The notes beneath the pieces are model-generated. The model was given only the letters and a program-made list of their open reading frames with translations, ran no database searches and had not been told where the DNA came from. From Primorskyibacter flagellatus (GTDB lineage: Bacteria > Pseudomonadota > Alphaproteobacteria > Rhodobacterales > Rhodobacteraceae), in assembly GCF_900176485.1 (NCBI RefSeq), contig NZ_FWYD01000005.1, positions 1-64,000 of the forward strand: 64,000 nt of DNA, in the 5' to 3' direction. A program made the position numbers and the translations under genes. This document shows positions 26,432 through 34,888 of the stretch, one piece after another; the first letter of the stretch is position 1, and every line of letters begins with the position of its first letter.

Positions 26432-28794
26432 GGGGCGGTCCTTTCCTTTAGAGCTGCATCAAGCGCATCAAGTATGCGCAGCGGGGTCATCGGGGTCTGG
26501 GTGAGACAAGCACCGAAGGGGCGCAGGGCGTCGTTCACCGCGTTCATCGCGGCGGCCCCGGCGGCGGCAGTGCCGGCTTCTCCGACGCCCTTGGCACCCA
26601 GGATGGTGTCCTGCGTCGGCGTCTCTATATGGGCGATCTCGATATCCGGCATCTCCACCGCCATCGGGACGAGGTAATCGGCCAGCGAGCCATTGGTCAG
26701 CTGCCCGTCCACGTCATACTGGCATTCCTCGAAGAAGGCAGGGCCGAGCCCCTGCACCACGCCACCGCGGATCTGTTCGTCGACCAGCAGCGGGTTGATG
26801 ATGCGGCCGCAGTCCTCGACCACCCAGTGCTTCAACAGCTTCACGAGCCCGGTTTCCGTATCCACCTCGACGAGGCTTCCCTGAATGCCGTTGGTGAAAT
26901 CGAACGGATACCCCACGGGCGCGAAGTGGTGCGCCACGGTCAGGGAATGGTCGACCCCGTGGGGCAGCGTGTCGGGACGGTAGGTGGCGATCCGGCCGAT
27001 TTCCTCCAGCGCGATGCGCGGTGCGCCGCTGGCGGCATCGACCACGGCACCCCCGGCCAACCGCAAGGTTGCCGGGTCGGCCTGCACCAGAGCACCGGCC
27101 AGCGTCAGGATGCGGTCACGCAGTTGCCGTCCCGCACGCAGCGCGGTTTCGCCGCCGATACCGGCACCGCGGCAGGCCCAGTTGGCACCGCCGCTTGGCG
27201 TGGTCGCGGTATCGCCGGTGGTGACACTCACCCGCTCGGGGGCAACACCAAGCTGGTCGGCCACGACCTGCGCGATGATCGTTTCAGTGCCCTGCCCCTG
27301 TTCGGTCACGGAGATCGCGCAATGGATGTCACCCGAGGGCAGCATCCGCACCACCGCCCCGTCTTGCGCCGAGATCCGCGCCCCGCCGATGCCGTAGAAG
27401 GTCGCGCCGGGGTTGGTGATCTCGACGAAAGAGGCGATGCCGAAGCCGCGATAGATGCCGCGGGTGCGCAGGGCAGCCTGTTCGACGCGCAGTGCGTCGG
27501 GGTCCATCATCTCGCGTAGGCGGGCAAGACAAGCCTGATGCGACAGCTTCTCGAACTGGTAGCCGGTTGCCGAGACATGCGGATATGCGTCGTCGGCGAT
27601 GAGGTTGCGGGCGCGGATCTCGAACGGGTCGCAGCCGGTGGCCTCTGCCGCGCGCTCGACCAGCGCCTCGGTGACGGCACAGGCGATCGGATGGCCCACC
27701 GCGCGGTACTGGCTGGTCTGCACCTTGTTCTGAAAGGCGACCGAGAGCTTCCCGCGATAGTCGGGCATCCGGTAGGGCGCGCCCATCAGACGGATCACCT
27801 GATTGCCCTCGGCGGCACTGGTGCGCGGATAGGCCGAGACCGCGCCGATCCGGGTCAGGTCGTCGACCTCCATCGCAAGGATTGTGCCATCCGCCGCCAC
27901 CGCCATCCGGCCGTGCACGTCATGGTCGCGCGCGTGGATGTCCGAGACAAAGCTTTCCAGCCGGTCCGCCACATAGCGCACCGGCCGCCCGAGGATCAGG
28001 CTGGCGGCGACGGCACCCATCTCTTCGTTGTAGACATGCAGCTTCATCCCGAAGGAGCCGCCCACATCCGGCGCGATGACCCGGACCTTGCCTTCCGGCA
28101 GCCCGAAATGCCGAGCGTAGACATCCTGAAACTGATAGGGGGTCTGGGTGCCGTGATGCACCGTCAGCGCCCCGCTGGCGGGATCGTAATCCGCCACCAC
28201 CGCGCGCGGCTCGAGGGTCACCGCGGTATGTCGCCCGAAGGTGAACGCGGCCTCGACCACATGCGCCGCCTCTGCAAAGGCCCGGTCCACATCCGGCGTT
28301 TCGAGCAGCGTCTCGTAGCACAGGTTGCTGTCGGCGGCCTCATTGGCCCGCGGGGCACCGGGCAGCAGCACCGGGGCGCCGCCGGTCACCGGCTCCGCGT
28401 CCTCGATATCCACCAGAACCTGATCGGCGGCATCCTCGGCCTCGGCTCGGCTGTGCGCCAGGATCATCGCGACCGGGTGACCGGCCCAGAGCACCTCGTC
28501 CTCGGCGAGAATGTTCATCGGCGGGCTCTGCATTCCCGCGAAGTGATCCAATGTGCCGACCCAAGGCTGGCAGCGGGGGTTCAGATCCGCAGCGGTAAAG
28601 ATCCGCAGGACGCCGGGGCAAAGCGACGCCGCCTCGGTGTCGATATCGAGGATCCGGCCCTTGGCCATGGGGCTGCGCACGAAGACCGCGTGCAGCATCC
28701 GCGGCAGCGCAAGATCACTGACAAAGCGCCCGCGCCCGGCAAGATGGCGGCGGGCGTTTTCGCGGCGCTGGGGCTGGCCGATATGCAGGGTCAT
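26428..28794 (-). CDS. Molybdenum hydroxylase large subunit (CoxL / xanthine dehydrogenase family)
   Basis: 788 residues. Contains the two domains of molybdopterin cytosine dinucleotide-binding hydroxylase large subunits: an N-terminal Ald_Xan_dh domain (RFVSDLALPRMLHAVFVRSP) and a C-terminal cofactor domain (EQGQGTETIIAQV, ANWACRGAGIGGETAL, GAKGVGEAGT with the catalytic base Glu). The active-site loop reads SQYRAVGHP. Form I CO dehydrogenase has Cys in this loop (AYRCSF), so this is not a CO oxidiser of that type; the loop is nearer to aromatic or heterocycle hydroxylases. The ATG overlaps the iron-sulfur subunit stop. Works in a trimer-of-subunits with the FAD and FeS proteins. Substrate unknown. 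Confidence 0.92.
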   Translation of the reverse strand: MTLHIGQPQRRENARRHLAGRGRFVSDLALPRMLHAVFVRSPMAKGRILDIDTEAASLCPGVLRIFTAADLNPRCQPWVGTLDHFAGMQSPPMNILAEDEVLWAGHPVAMILAHSRAEAEDAADQVLVDIEDAEPVTGGAPVLLPGAPRANEAADSNLCYETLLETPDVDRAFAEAAHVVEAAFTFGRHTAVTLEPRAVVADYDPASGALTVHHGTQTPYQFQDVYARHFGLPEGKVRVIAPDVGGSFGMKLHVYNEEMGAVAASLILGRPVRYVADRLESFVSDIHARDHDVHGRMAVAADGTILAMEVDDLTRIGAVSAYPRTSAAEGNQVIRLMGAPYRMPDYRGKLSVAFQNKVQTSQYRAVGHPIACAVTEALVERAAEATGCDPFEIRARNLIADDAYPHVSATGYQFEKLSHQACLARLREMMDPDALRVEQAALRTRGIYRGFGIASFVEITNPGATFYGIGGARISAQDGAVVRMLPSGDIHCAISVTEQGQGTETIIAQVVADQLGVAPERVSVTTGDTATTPSGGANWACRGAGIGGETALRAGRQLRDRILTLAGALVQADPATLRLAGGAVVDAASGAPRIALEEIGRIATYRPDTLPHGVDHSLTVAHHFAPVGYPFDFTNGIQGSLVEVDTETGLVKLLKHWVVEDCGRIINPLLVDEQIRGGVVQGLGPAFFEECQYDVDGQLTNGSLADYLVPMAVEMPDIEIAHIETPTQDTILGAKGVGEAGTAAAGAAAMNAVNDALRPFGACLTQTPMTPLRILDALDAALKERTAP

Positions 28795-29309
28795 TCCGCC
28801 GCCTCCGTATTTGCCGACGCGGCCTGTGCCGACTCTGTCGCCGCGGCCCGCGCTCTGCCGGTGGCGGCGATGGCATCGACAATCGCCTCGTAGCCGGTGC
28901 AGCGGCAGTAATTTCCCGAGAGCGCGTCGCGGATCTCGTCGCGCGAGGGTGCCGCGTTGCGCGCCAGCAGCGCCTGCGCGCTCATCAGCATGCCGCTGGT
29001 GCAATAGCCGCATTGCAGCGCGTTGCGGTCGTGGAAATTCTCCTGAAGGTCGGCGACCGCCCCGGTTTCGGTCAGCCCTTCGACGGTCTCGACCGTGCCG
29101 CCCTCGGCCTGTACCGCCAGCACGAGGCAGGCATGTACCGGCGCGCCGTCGAGCAGCACCAGACAGGCACCACAGGCACCCATCTCGCAGCCCAGATGGG
29201 TGCCTGTGAGGCCCAGATCATCGCGCAGGAAATCCGCAAGGCTGCTGCGCGGCGTCACTGCCTCTTGCACCGGAGTGCCGTTGACTTTGGTGTTCACGAG
29301 GACCTTCAT
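28791..29309 (-). CDS. Molybdenum hydroxylase [2Fe-2S] small subunit (CoxS-like)
   Basis: 172 residues. The N-terminal plant-type [2Fe-2S] domain has GCEMGACGACLVLLDG and the later partner Cys (HACLVLA); the C-terminal helical domain has QCGYCTSGMLM and GNYCRCTGYEAIV. All eight cluster cysteines are present. It passes electrons from the molybdenum centre to the FAD subunit. The C-terminal tail after residue 155 is Ala/Glu-rich and longer than usual. Overlaps its neighbours by four bases on both sides, so subunit stoichiometry is translationally coupled. Confidence 0.95.
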   Translation of the reverse strand: MKVLVNTKVNGTPVQEAVTPRSSLADFLRDDLGLTGTHLGCEMGACGACLVLLDGAPVHACLVLAVQAEGGTVETVEGLTETGAVADLQENFHDRNALQCGYCTSGMLMSAQALLARNAAPSRDEIRDALSGNYCRCTGYEAIVDAIAATGRARAAATESAQAASANTEAAE

Positions 29310-30166
29310 GGCCGGGTCTCCATCTGGTTCAGAACCCGCCCCAGAAGGACGCGTGCAAGCTGCAGGCGACGGTGAGCGGGAAAGCCCGGATCATCCGGCG
29401 GATCGAGGTCTTCGGCCAGGCTGGCCTGAGCGCGTGCAACGCTCTCGCGCGACAGCGGCGCGCCGATCAGCGCCGCCTGCGCCGCCTTGGCCCGCACCGG
29501 AGTGAACCCCACCGAGAAAAACGCGATCGAGGCATCGACAATCATGCCTTTCTCCAAATCGGCCTGGGCCGCGGCACCGACCATGGCGTAATCGCCCCGG
29601 CGCCGCGCAATCTCGTCAAAGGCAAAGACACGGCTGGCGGGCGGCAGGGGGACGTGTACCGCGGTCAGGATCTCGCCAGGGGCGAGAGCGGTCTCGTAGA
29701 GATCGAGGAAGAACTCATCGGCCGGGACATGTCTGCTGCCTTCGGGGCCGATGATCTCGATCTCAGCGCGCAGGGCCAGCACCGCCGCGGGAAACTCCGA
29801 CGCCGGATCGGCCAGCGCCAGATTGCCGCCGAGGGTGCCACGGTTGCGGATCGCGGGATGCGCCACATGCGGCGCGGCCAGCGCGAGTAGCGGCGCATGG
29901 CGCGCGACAAGCGGGTTGTCCATCACCTCGGCGTGGCGGGTCATTGCGCCGATGCGCAGCGCGTTGTCCTGCGCCACGACACCGTGAAGATCAGCAATCC
30001 CAGAGATGTCGATTAGCCGGGAAGGTGCCTGAAGGCGCAGCGCCATGGACGGCACCACACTGTGCCCTCCCGACAGGTAGACCGCATCACCCTCGACTTC
30101 TGAATGGAGTTGCCAAGCCTCTTCCGGGCTGCGCGCACGCAGGTATTCGAACGCTGGTAGTTTCAC
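29306..30166 (-). CDS. Molybdenum hydroxylase FAD subunit (CoxM-like)
   Basis: 286 residues, first gene of the seven-gene operon. The FAD-binding PCMH domain shows YLSGGHSVVPSMALRL and the second flavin motif RNRGTLGGNLALADPASEFP; a CO dehydrogenase flavoprotein C-terminal domain follows (FAFDEIARRRGDYAMVGAAA). It accepts electrons from the [2Fe-2S] subunit. The start is about 150 bases from the divergent TetR gene; two operator-like palindromes lie in between, so the whole operon is probably controlled by that repressor. Confidence 0.93.
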   Translation of the reverse strand: MKLPAFEYLRARSPEEAWQLHSEVEGDAVYLSGGHSVVPSMALRLQAPSRLIDISGIADLHGVVAQDNALRIGAMTRHAEVMDNPLVARHAPLLALAAPHVAHPAIRNRGTLGGNLALADPASEFPAAVLALRAEIEIIGPEGSRHVPADEFFLDLYETALAPGEILTAVHVPLPPASRVFAFDEIARRRGDYAMVGAAAQADLEKGMIVDASIAFFSVGFTPVRAKAAQAALIGAPLSRESVARAQASLAEDLDPPDDPGFPAHRRLQLARVLLGRVLNQMETRP

Positions 30167-30206
30167 TTCCCCCCCCCTCTCCGGTCGAAAGCTCCCTGAA
30201 CATAAA

Positions 30207-30220
30207 TGACCGATTGGTCA
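30207..30220. promoter_or_regulatory. TetR-type operator, copy 1
   Basis: TGACCGATTGGTCA, a perfect TGACC-N4-GGTCA palindrome in the divergent promoter region. The same core recurs 54 bases to the right. It is the nearer of the two to the hydroxylase operon. Assignment to the adjacent TetR regulator is by position. Confidence 0.65.
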
Positions 30221-30260
30221 CTTATCTAAAGCACCGCGCTGAACGCAGGTCAAGAGAAAA

Positions 30261-30274
30261 TGACCACTTGGTTA
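30261..30274. promoter_or_regulatory. TetR-type operator, copy 2
   Basis: TGACCACTTGGTTA, one mismatch from the palindrome of copy 1, centred 54 bases away (about five helical turns). It lies 46 bases before the TetR start, suggesting autoregulation. Both copies share an A-rich left flank (AAATGACC). Confidence 0.6.
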
Positions 30275-30319
30275 CTTTTTTGAATTCCGCTATCATTCCA
30301 TCAAAAAGGGGGCCGCAAG

Positions 30320-30994
30320 ATGTCAGACTCAAAGTCCAATACCGGGCGTCCGCGCCGCAAAAACATGCGCGCCGCAGAGCGCGAAAAACTGATCGTTGAG
30401 GAGGCTGTCCGGTTCTTCGCGGAATCCGGCTTCGAGGGCCAGACGCGCGAGCTTGCCAAGCGGATGGGGATCTCGCACGCGGTGATCTATCGCCACTTCG
30501 ACAGCAAGGATGCGCTGATCGAGCGGGTCTACGATCACGTCTATCTGAAGCGCTGGAACCCGGAATGGGAGCAACTGATTCTCGACCGTGATCGCCCGCT
30601 GCAGGAGCGGTTGACACAGTTCTACGTCGCCTATGCCGACCGGGTCTTCGATTATGACTGGGTCCGGATATTCGTGTCTTCGGGACTGAAATCCTATGGG
30701 TTAACCGAACGCTATCTCGGCATCATCCGGACAAAGATCATCGAGCCCGCAGCACTGGAGCTACGCGAATCTCGTGGCGGGCCTGAAGCCCTGCCCCCAT
30801 CAGATACCCCCCCTGCGGATGAGATCGAGCTCTTCTGGGGCTTGCACGGGGCGGTATTTTACATCGCCATCCGGAAATACGTCTACAACATTCCACTCGA
30901 GATCAACGTGGAGGCGACCGTGCGGGCGACCGTGGCGAATTTCTTCGAAGGCGCGCTTCACGGCACCCGCCAGGCAAACATGCAGGCGTTCTGA
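30320..30994 (+). CDS. TetR-family repressor of the hydroxylase/TRAP operon
   Basis: 224 residues. The N-terminal TetR helix-turn-helix is clear (EKLIVEEAVRFFAESGFEGQ, then TRELAKRMGISHAVIYRHFD). The C-terminal ligand domain is of no specific subfamily I can name and contains a Pro-rich loop near residue 155 (PPSDTPPADE). It is divergent from the molybdenum hydroxylase operon and separated from it by two copies of a TGACC-N4-GGTCA palindrome. By analogy with TetR regulators in this layout it should repress both itself and the operon and release DNA on binding the pathway substrate or an intermediate. Confidence 0.9.
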   Translation: MSDSKSNTGRPRRKNMRAAEREKLIVEEAVRFFAESGFEGQTRELAKRMGISHAVIYRHFDSKDALIERVYDHVYLKRWNPEWEQLILDRDRPLQERLTQFYVAYADRVFDYDWVRIFVSSGLKSYGLTERYLGIIRTKIIEPAALELRESRGGPEALPPSDTPPADEIELFWGLHGAVFYIAIRKYVYNIPLEINVEATVRATVANFFEGALHGTRQANMQAF

Positions 30995-31507
30995 TTAGTG
31001 GAAACGCGCGCAGCTGACGCCCTTCGGGCACAACGGTCCGTCAATTGGAATCTTTCAAGATTTCGCAGAAGGGCAGTGTCCGTGAAACGGAGCTTGAGAC
31101 CGACTGACCTTCCCCTTTCTATGGTCTGACGTGCCCCTGGATTTGTTAACGATTTGCCTCTTAGGGCCTGATCCCGTTCCATCACTTGCGCAGTATTGCC
31201 TGAGCTGAGGCACCGGACCCGTGCACATGGAACGCATTCTTCGTCAGACCGCGCCCAACGGTGACATTCTCCCGCATGACCGTCCTTCTTTGTGCATTCC
31301 TGCGGACCCACCTTGCCAGATTGATGCCGTCACATCATCAAGGCCAATTTTCCTTCGGGACGATGTAATGACAGTTCACATTGAGCTTGTGTGGCATTTA
31401 CAACATCTTACGGTGATCGGGCCGCATCACTATCAAACCACGCTCAGGCCATGCAACGATGGAGCTCTGTTTATAGACCGTATCTTAGTTCCAGAATGTG
31501 GATCAAA
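30995..31507. other. Intergenic region before the LysR gene
   Basis: No gene supported. Frames on either strand are short and lack ribosome-binding sites. The region separates two functionally different loci and should hold the LysR promoter. No operator with clear dyad symmetry of the T-N11-A type could be singled out. Confidence 0.35.
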
Positions 31508-32539
31508 ATGTCTCCAACATTAAAGCAGCTTGAAATTCTAAAGGCGGTCGTAACCACAGGTTCGATCAGCCAGGCTGCACGCTTGGTGGGGCTTTCTCAA
31601 CCGACGCTGTCACAGCAGATTGCCAAGATGGAAAAATCTCTGGACACTCAATTGTTCGTGCGCGGGCGAAGCTCGGTGTTTCATCTGACGGCCCCGGGGG
31701 AATATTGGTATCAGTTTGCCGTCGATATTCTCGAGCGACATGCTTCTGCCGAGATTTTTCATGACACGCATTTTAAACAAGACCGCATTCAACTGCGTTT
31801 CAGCTCGCCCTACGCGCTTCGTCTTTGGTTCTTTAACAAAGTGGCAGAATTGGCGGTTTCGGACCCAAAAATAGGCGGCTTGGAATTTGTCGGCAGCCGA
31901 AACTCTTCCGATGTTTTGGACATGCTTTCCATGCATCAGATCAATTGCGGTATTGTGAACGACGCCTTCTTGAAAAGTAGGAATTCCAACCTTCACGTCA
32001 CGAGGGTTTTCAGCGATCGCACCGTCTGGTTGGTGCCCGAGGCAATCCCGCACGAGGTGATTCAATCCGTTATGAGTACCTGTAAAGCCCCGGAAGAGCC
32101 GAACTATGTCGCCTTGAAACGCTACGTGGACTTGGGCACATTGGCACCGTGGAGAGATCACACTCAGGGATGGTTTCGCAGCCATCTGCCGCTTGCGATG
32201 CCGTTTTTTCGTTGCCCCGAAAATGTGGGTGCTGCGCGGCTTGTTGCGGCGGGTTTGGCCACGGCCCATGTGCCTTTGTCGTTGACTATACGTCTTCCCC
32301 AAGAGTTGCGCAGCCGTGTCCGCATGTATGAAATTGACGGTGCCCGGTTCAACGTTAGCTTTGTTGCCCCCAAACATTATCAATCCATCCCAGCATTTGT
32401 CGCGTTTCAAAAACGGCTGTGCGAAGACGTAAGAAGCGAGTTTGAAGGCGAAAGGCAGCTGGCCGACCTTAAGCGTGTCTCGATGACTGGTCCTTGTGCA
32501 GCGGCTGTTGGGCCTTCCATCGTGCCCGCTGCTGAGTAA
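31508..32539 (+). CDS. LysR-family regulator at the PQQ alcohol-oxidation locus
   Basis: 343 residues from the ATG at 31508; ATG 31496 is an equal alternative. The N-terminus is a standard LysR winged helix (LKQLEILKAVVTTGSISQAA, LVGLSQPTLSQQIAKMEKSL). The C-terminal effector domain is divergent from common LysR proteins and rich in Arg and Phe. It stands alone upstream of, and in the same direction as, an ABC transporter and quinoprotein dehydrogenase set, so it is the obvious candidate regulator of that locus. Inducer unknown; an alcohol or a metal such as a lanthanide are possibilities to consider. Confidence 0.8.
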   Translation: MSPTLKQLEILKAVVTTGSISQAARLVGLSQPTLSQQIAKMEKSLDTQLFVRGRSSVFHLTAPGEYWYQFAVDILERHASAEIFHDTHFKQDRIQLRFSSPYALRLWFFNKVAELAVSDPKIGGLEFVGSRNSSDVLDMLSMHQINCGIVNDAFLKSRNSNLHVTRVFSDRTVWLVPEAIPHEVIQSVMSTCKAPEEPNYVALKRYVDLGTLAPWRDHTQGWFRSHLPLAMPFFRCPENVGAARLVAAGLATAHVPLSLTIRLPQELRSRVRMYEIDGARFNVSFVAPKHYQSIPAFVAFQKRLCEDVRSEFEGERQLADLKRVSMTGPCAAAVGPSIVPAAE

Positions 32540-32656
32540 GCAGATGCAATTCCTGCTATTGTGTTTTCTTATGTAAGTTTAGGTTTCGCAGGTCTCTGAG
32601 ATGTGATTGTTGATTGTGAGAGATTTTCTCAGTGGAGGGAATATCGTGGCGATACT

Positions 32657-33607
32657 ATGCCGATAGCGGCGATTTCGGTTGAGAACCTCACGAAACAACT
32701 TGGCTCCCGAAATGTTCTCAAAGGGATCAACCTTACCATTGGGCAGGGGCAGCGCGCCGCCTTGCTGGGGCCGAACGGTGCCGGCAAGACTACTCTTGTC
32801 AATATCTTGTGCGGGCTGACATCGCCCGATTCTGGCAAAGCCATCGTGGCGGGGCATGATGTTGTGCGCCAGACTATGGTGGCACGCGCGCAAATTGGCG
32901 TAGTTTTTCAGGATAGCAGTCTGGATACTCGGCTGAGTGTGGCAGAAAATCTGGAATTTCATGGGCTTGTCTATGGAATGTCGCGCAAGGCGCGCAGGGC
33001 GCAGATCGAAGTGATGCTCAACCTTGTCGAGCTGTCAGATTGGCGCAACACGGTCGTGCGCAGTTTGTCAGGCGGAATGAAGCGGCGACTTGAGATTGCC
33101 CGCGCCCTACTGCATAGGCCGCGCATCCTTTTCTTGGATGAACCGACCACCGGGCTGGACACTCAAACACGGGATCGGATTTGGCATTATTTGGATCGAC
33201 TAAGCCGCGACACAGGCCTTACGGTACTGGTCACGACCCATTACACCGAAGAGGTCGAACATTTCGATCAGGTGTCCATCATCGATCACGGTCAAATCAT
33301 CGCGAACGGTGCCCCTTTTGATCTCAAGGCAAAGCATGGCACGACCCGTCTTTTGGTGAAACCGCGCAACAAAGAGGCAATGGGCAGGATCACGGGCGTC
33401 TGGCCAAAGGCACAAACCGCCGATAACACCCTGTCTATTCCCATTTCAAAGAACAGCGAGATTGATCAGTTTCTGGCAGCCTTTGGCCGCGATGTCAGCA
33501 GCTTGGAAGTCGAAAGCGCAACATTGGCCAGTGTTTTCTTGTCTTTGACGGGTCGCGAGCTGCGGGATCGTGTTGAGCGTGCAAACGAGAAAGGGCGCGC
33601 CTCGTGA
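32657..33607 (+). CDS. ABC transporter ATPase of the PQQ-dehydrogenase locus
   Basis: 316 residues with Walker A (GPNGAGKTTL), signature (LSGGMKRRLEIARALL), Walker B (ILFLDEPTTGLD) and H-loop (VLVTTHYTEE). It belongs to the DrrA/NatA-like ATPases that pair with ABC-2 permeases, of the kind repeatedly found next to PQQ-dependent alcohol dehydrogenases. A C-terminal domain of about 90 residues follows the ATPase core. The start at MPIAAISVEN is chosen from family length; GGAGGG lies about 17 bases upstream, a long spacing, so the true start is a little uncertain. Partners are the ABC-2 permease two genes on. Confidence 0.88.
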   Translation: MPIAAISVENLTKQLGSRNVLKGINLTIGQGQRAALLGPNGAGKTTLVNILCGLTSPDSGKAIVAGHDVVRQTMVARAQIGVVFQDSSLDTRLSVAENLEFHGLVYGMSRKARRAQIEVMLNLVELSDWRNTVVRSLSGGMKRRLEIARALLHRPRILFLDEPTTGLDTQTRDRIWHYLDRLSRDTGLTVLVTTHYTEEVEHFDQVSIIDHGQIIANGAPFDLKAKHGTTRLLVKPRNKEAMGRITGVWPKAQTADNTLSIPISKNSEIDQFLAAFGRDVSSLEVESATLASVFLSLTGRELRDRVERANEKGRAS

Positions 33608-34091
33608 CTGCCTTGCTTCAAATCGAGCGCGCCGCTAGTCGGGCTTGGTCGGGCTGTCTACGGTTGAAGCCATGTATCCCGGTAAATTGTCAGGTGGTAT
33701 GAAGCAGCGGTTGGCCTTGGCTGTCGAGGCACCGATCATCCGGAGGGATGAGCCTCTCATCAGCCTGGATGTACAATCGTGCGAATTGATGCAGGAAGAA
33801 ATAATACGGCTCACCACAGCGCTCTGCCCAACTGTCCTGTGTGGCAAGCACAGTGTTGATGAGGGGCTGATCCTTGGGGATCGTTTGGTTCTGACGTCAC
33901 CGCGCCCCGGTCGGTTTCACGAAGATGCTTTGTTGCCTTTTGCGGCTGATCAATCCATCACACAGCTTCAGGCGCACTCAGAATTTCACACATTGCGCAA
34001 TCAAATATGCGGCCAGCTGCGTGAGACTGTTCTGAACGATTCCAGTTCCGACTTCTTCGGACGCAGAGAGAATGGGGTGTTACAGCATTGA
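33604..34091 (+). pseudogene. Decayed SsuB/TauB-like ABC ATPase
   Basis: A GTG overlapping the previous stop starts MTALLQIERA, the beginning of a nitrate/taurine-type ATPase, but the frame soon ends. A second frame then gives the C-terminal half: VEAMYPGKLSGGMKQRLALA, a degenerate Walker B (IIRRDEPLISLD), and DRLVLTSPRPGRFHEDALLP. About 110 codons containing Walker A and the Q-loop are missing. The gene has thus suffered an internal deletion and frameshift and cannot hydrolyse ATP. Flanking genes overlap it as in an intact operon, so it was once part of the locus. Confidence 0.75.
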
Positions 34092-34888
34092 TTTGGCTAC
34101 GCGGAATGTATGGAATCTGGTTGCGCGAAGTTGTGCGCGCGCTGCGTGACCGCGGTCAGATCATCGGGGGGGTGTCGCGCCCCTTGATTTGGTTGTTGGT
34201 GCTGGGGATCGGGTTGAACCCGTATTTTCGCGGCGAAGTCTATGGTGAAGTTCGGGTCGTTCTGCCGTATACCTATGTGCAGTTTCTGTTTCCTGCGGTG
34301 ATTGTCCTCAACATTATGTACACATCGATCCTGTTCGCGGTGTCTGTCATATGGGACCGGCAATTTGGGTTTTTGCGGGAAATTCTAGTGTCGCCCCTGC
34401 CGACCCCTTTGATCCTGTTGGCCAAGATTCTGGGTGGCAGCACAATTGCCACCGTGCATGGGTCGATCGTTTTGATTCTTGCGCGATTTGCGGATATTTC
34501 GCTGATGCCGGGGCAGATTGCGTTGGCCCTGCTGGCAATGTTCTGCCTTAGTTTCACTTTGACCGCATTTGGCGTGATCCTTGCCAACCGGGTGCGTAAT
34601 TTCGAGGGGTTCGGTGTGTTCTCCAACACTCTGATCCTGCCGCTGTATTTTACCTCAAGCTCTGTTTTTCCGCTTGATCCAAGTCTTAGTCGAACACAAT
34701 CAATCATAGTTTATCCTGAATGGTTGGTTGCGGCGATGCGCATCAATCCGATTACTTATGCGGTGGATTTCCTGCGTGGCATATTGATCGGATTCAATCA
34801 GTTTCCTGCCCACATCGGACCAACACTTATCCTTTTGCTTGGGTTGGTCTTTTTTCAGGTGGCATTATTCGAATTTCGCCGCACCTGA
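34088..34888 (+). CDS. ABC-2 type permease of the PQQ-dehydrogenase locus (PedC-like)
   Basis: About 260 residues, six membrane helices of the ABC-2 family (RPLIWLLVLGIGL, FGFLREILVSPLPTP, the conserved GFLREI loop that contacts the ATPase, and FSNTLILPLYFTSSSVFPL). The frame is entered at a TTG overlapping the previous stop; an ATG at 34106 (MYGIWLREVV) is an alternative. ABC-2 permeases of this subtype accompany quinoprotein alcohol dehydrogenases, where they are thought to export or handle a toxic product or cofactor; the real substrate is unknown. Confidence 0.85.
   Translation: MIWLRGMYGIWLREVVRALRDRGQIIGGVSRPLIWLLVLGIGLNPYFRGEVYGEVRVVLPYTYVQFLFPAVIVLNIMYTSILFAVSVIWDRQFGFLREILVSPLPTPLILLAKILGGSTIATVHGSIVLILARFADISLMPGQIALALLAMFCLSFTLTAFGVILANRVRNFEGFGVFSNTLILPLYFTSSSVFPLDPSLSRTQSIIVYPEWLVAAMRINPITYAVDFLRGILIGFNQFPAHIGPTLILLLGLVFFQVALFEFRRT

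Noticed and set aside
26428-30166. Aerobic CO dehydrogenase (coxMSL)
   Set aside because: The large-subunit loop lacks the Cys-containing motif of form I enzymes, and a TRAP importer in the operon argues for an organic substrate.
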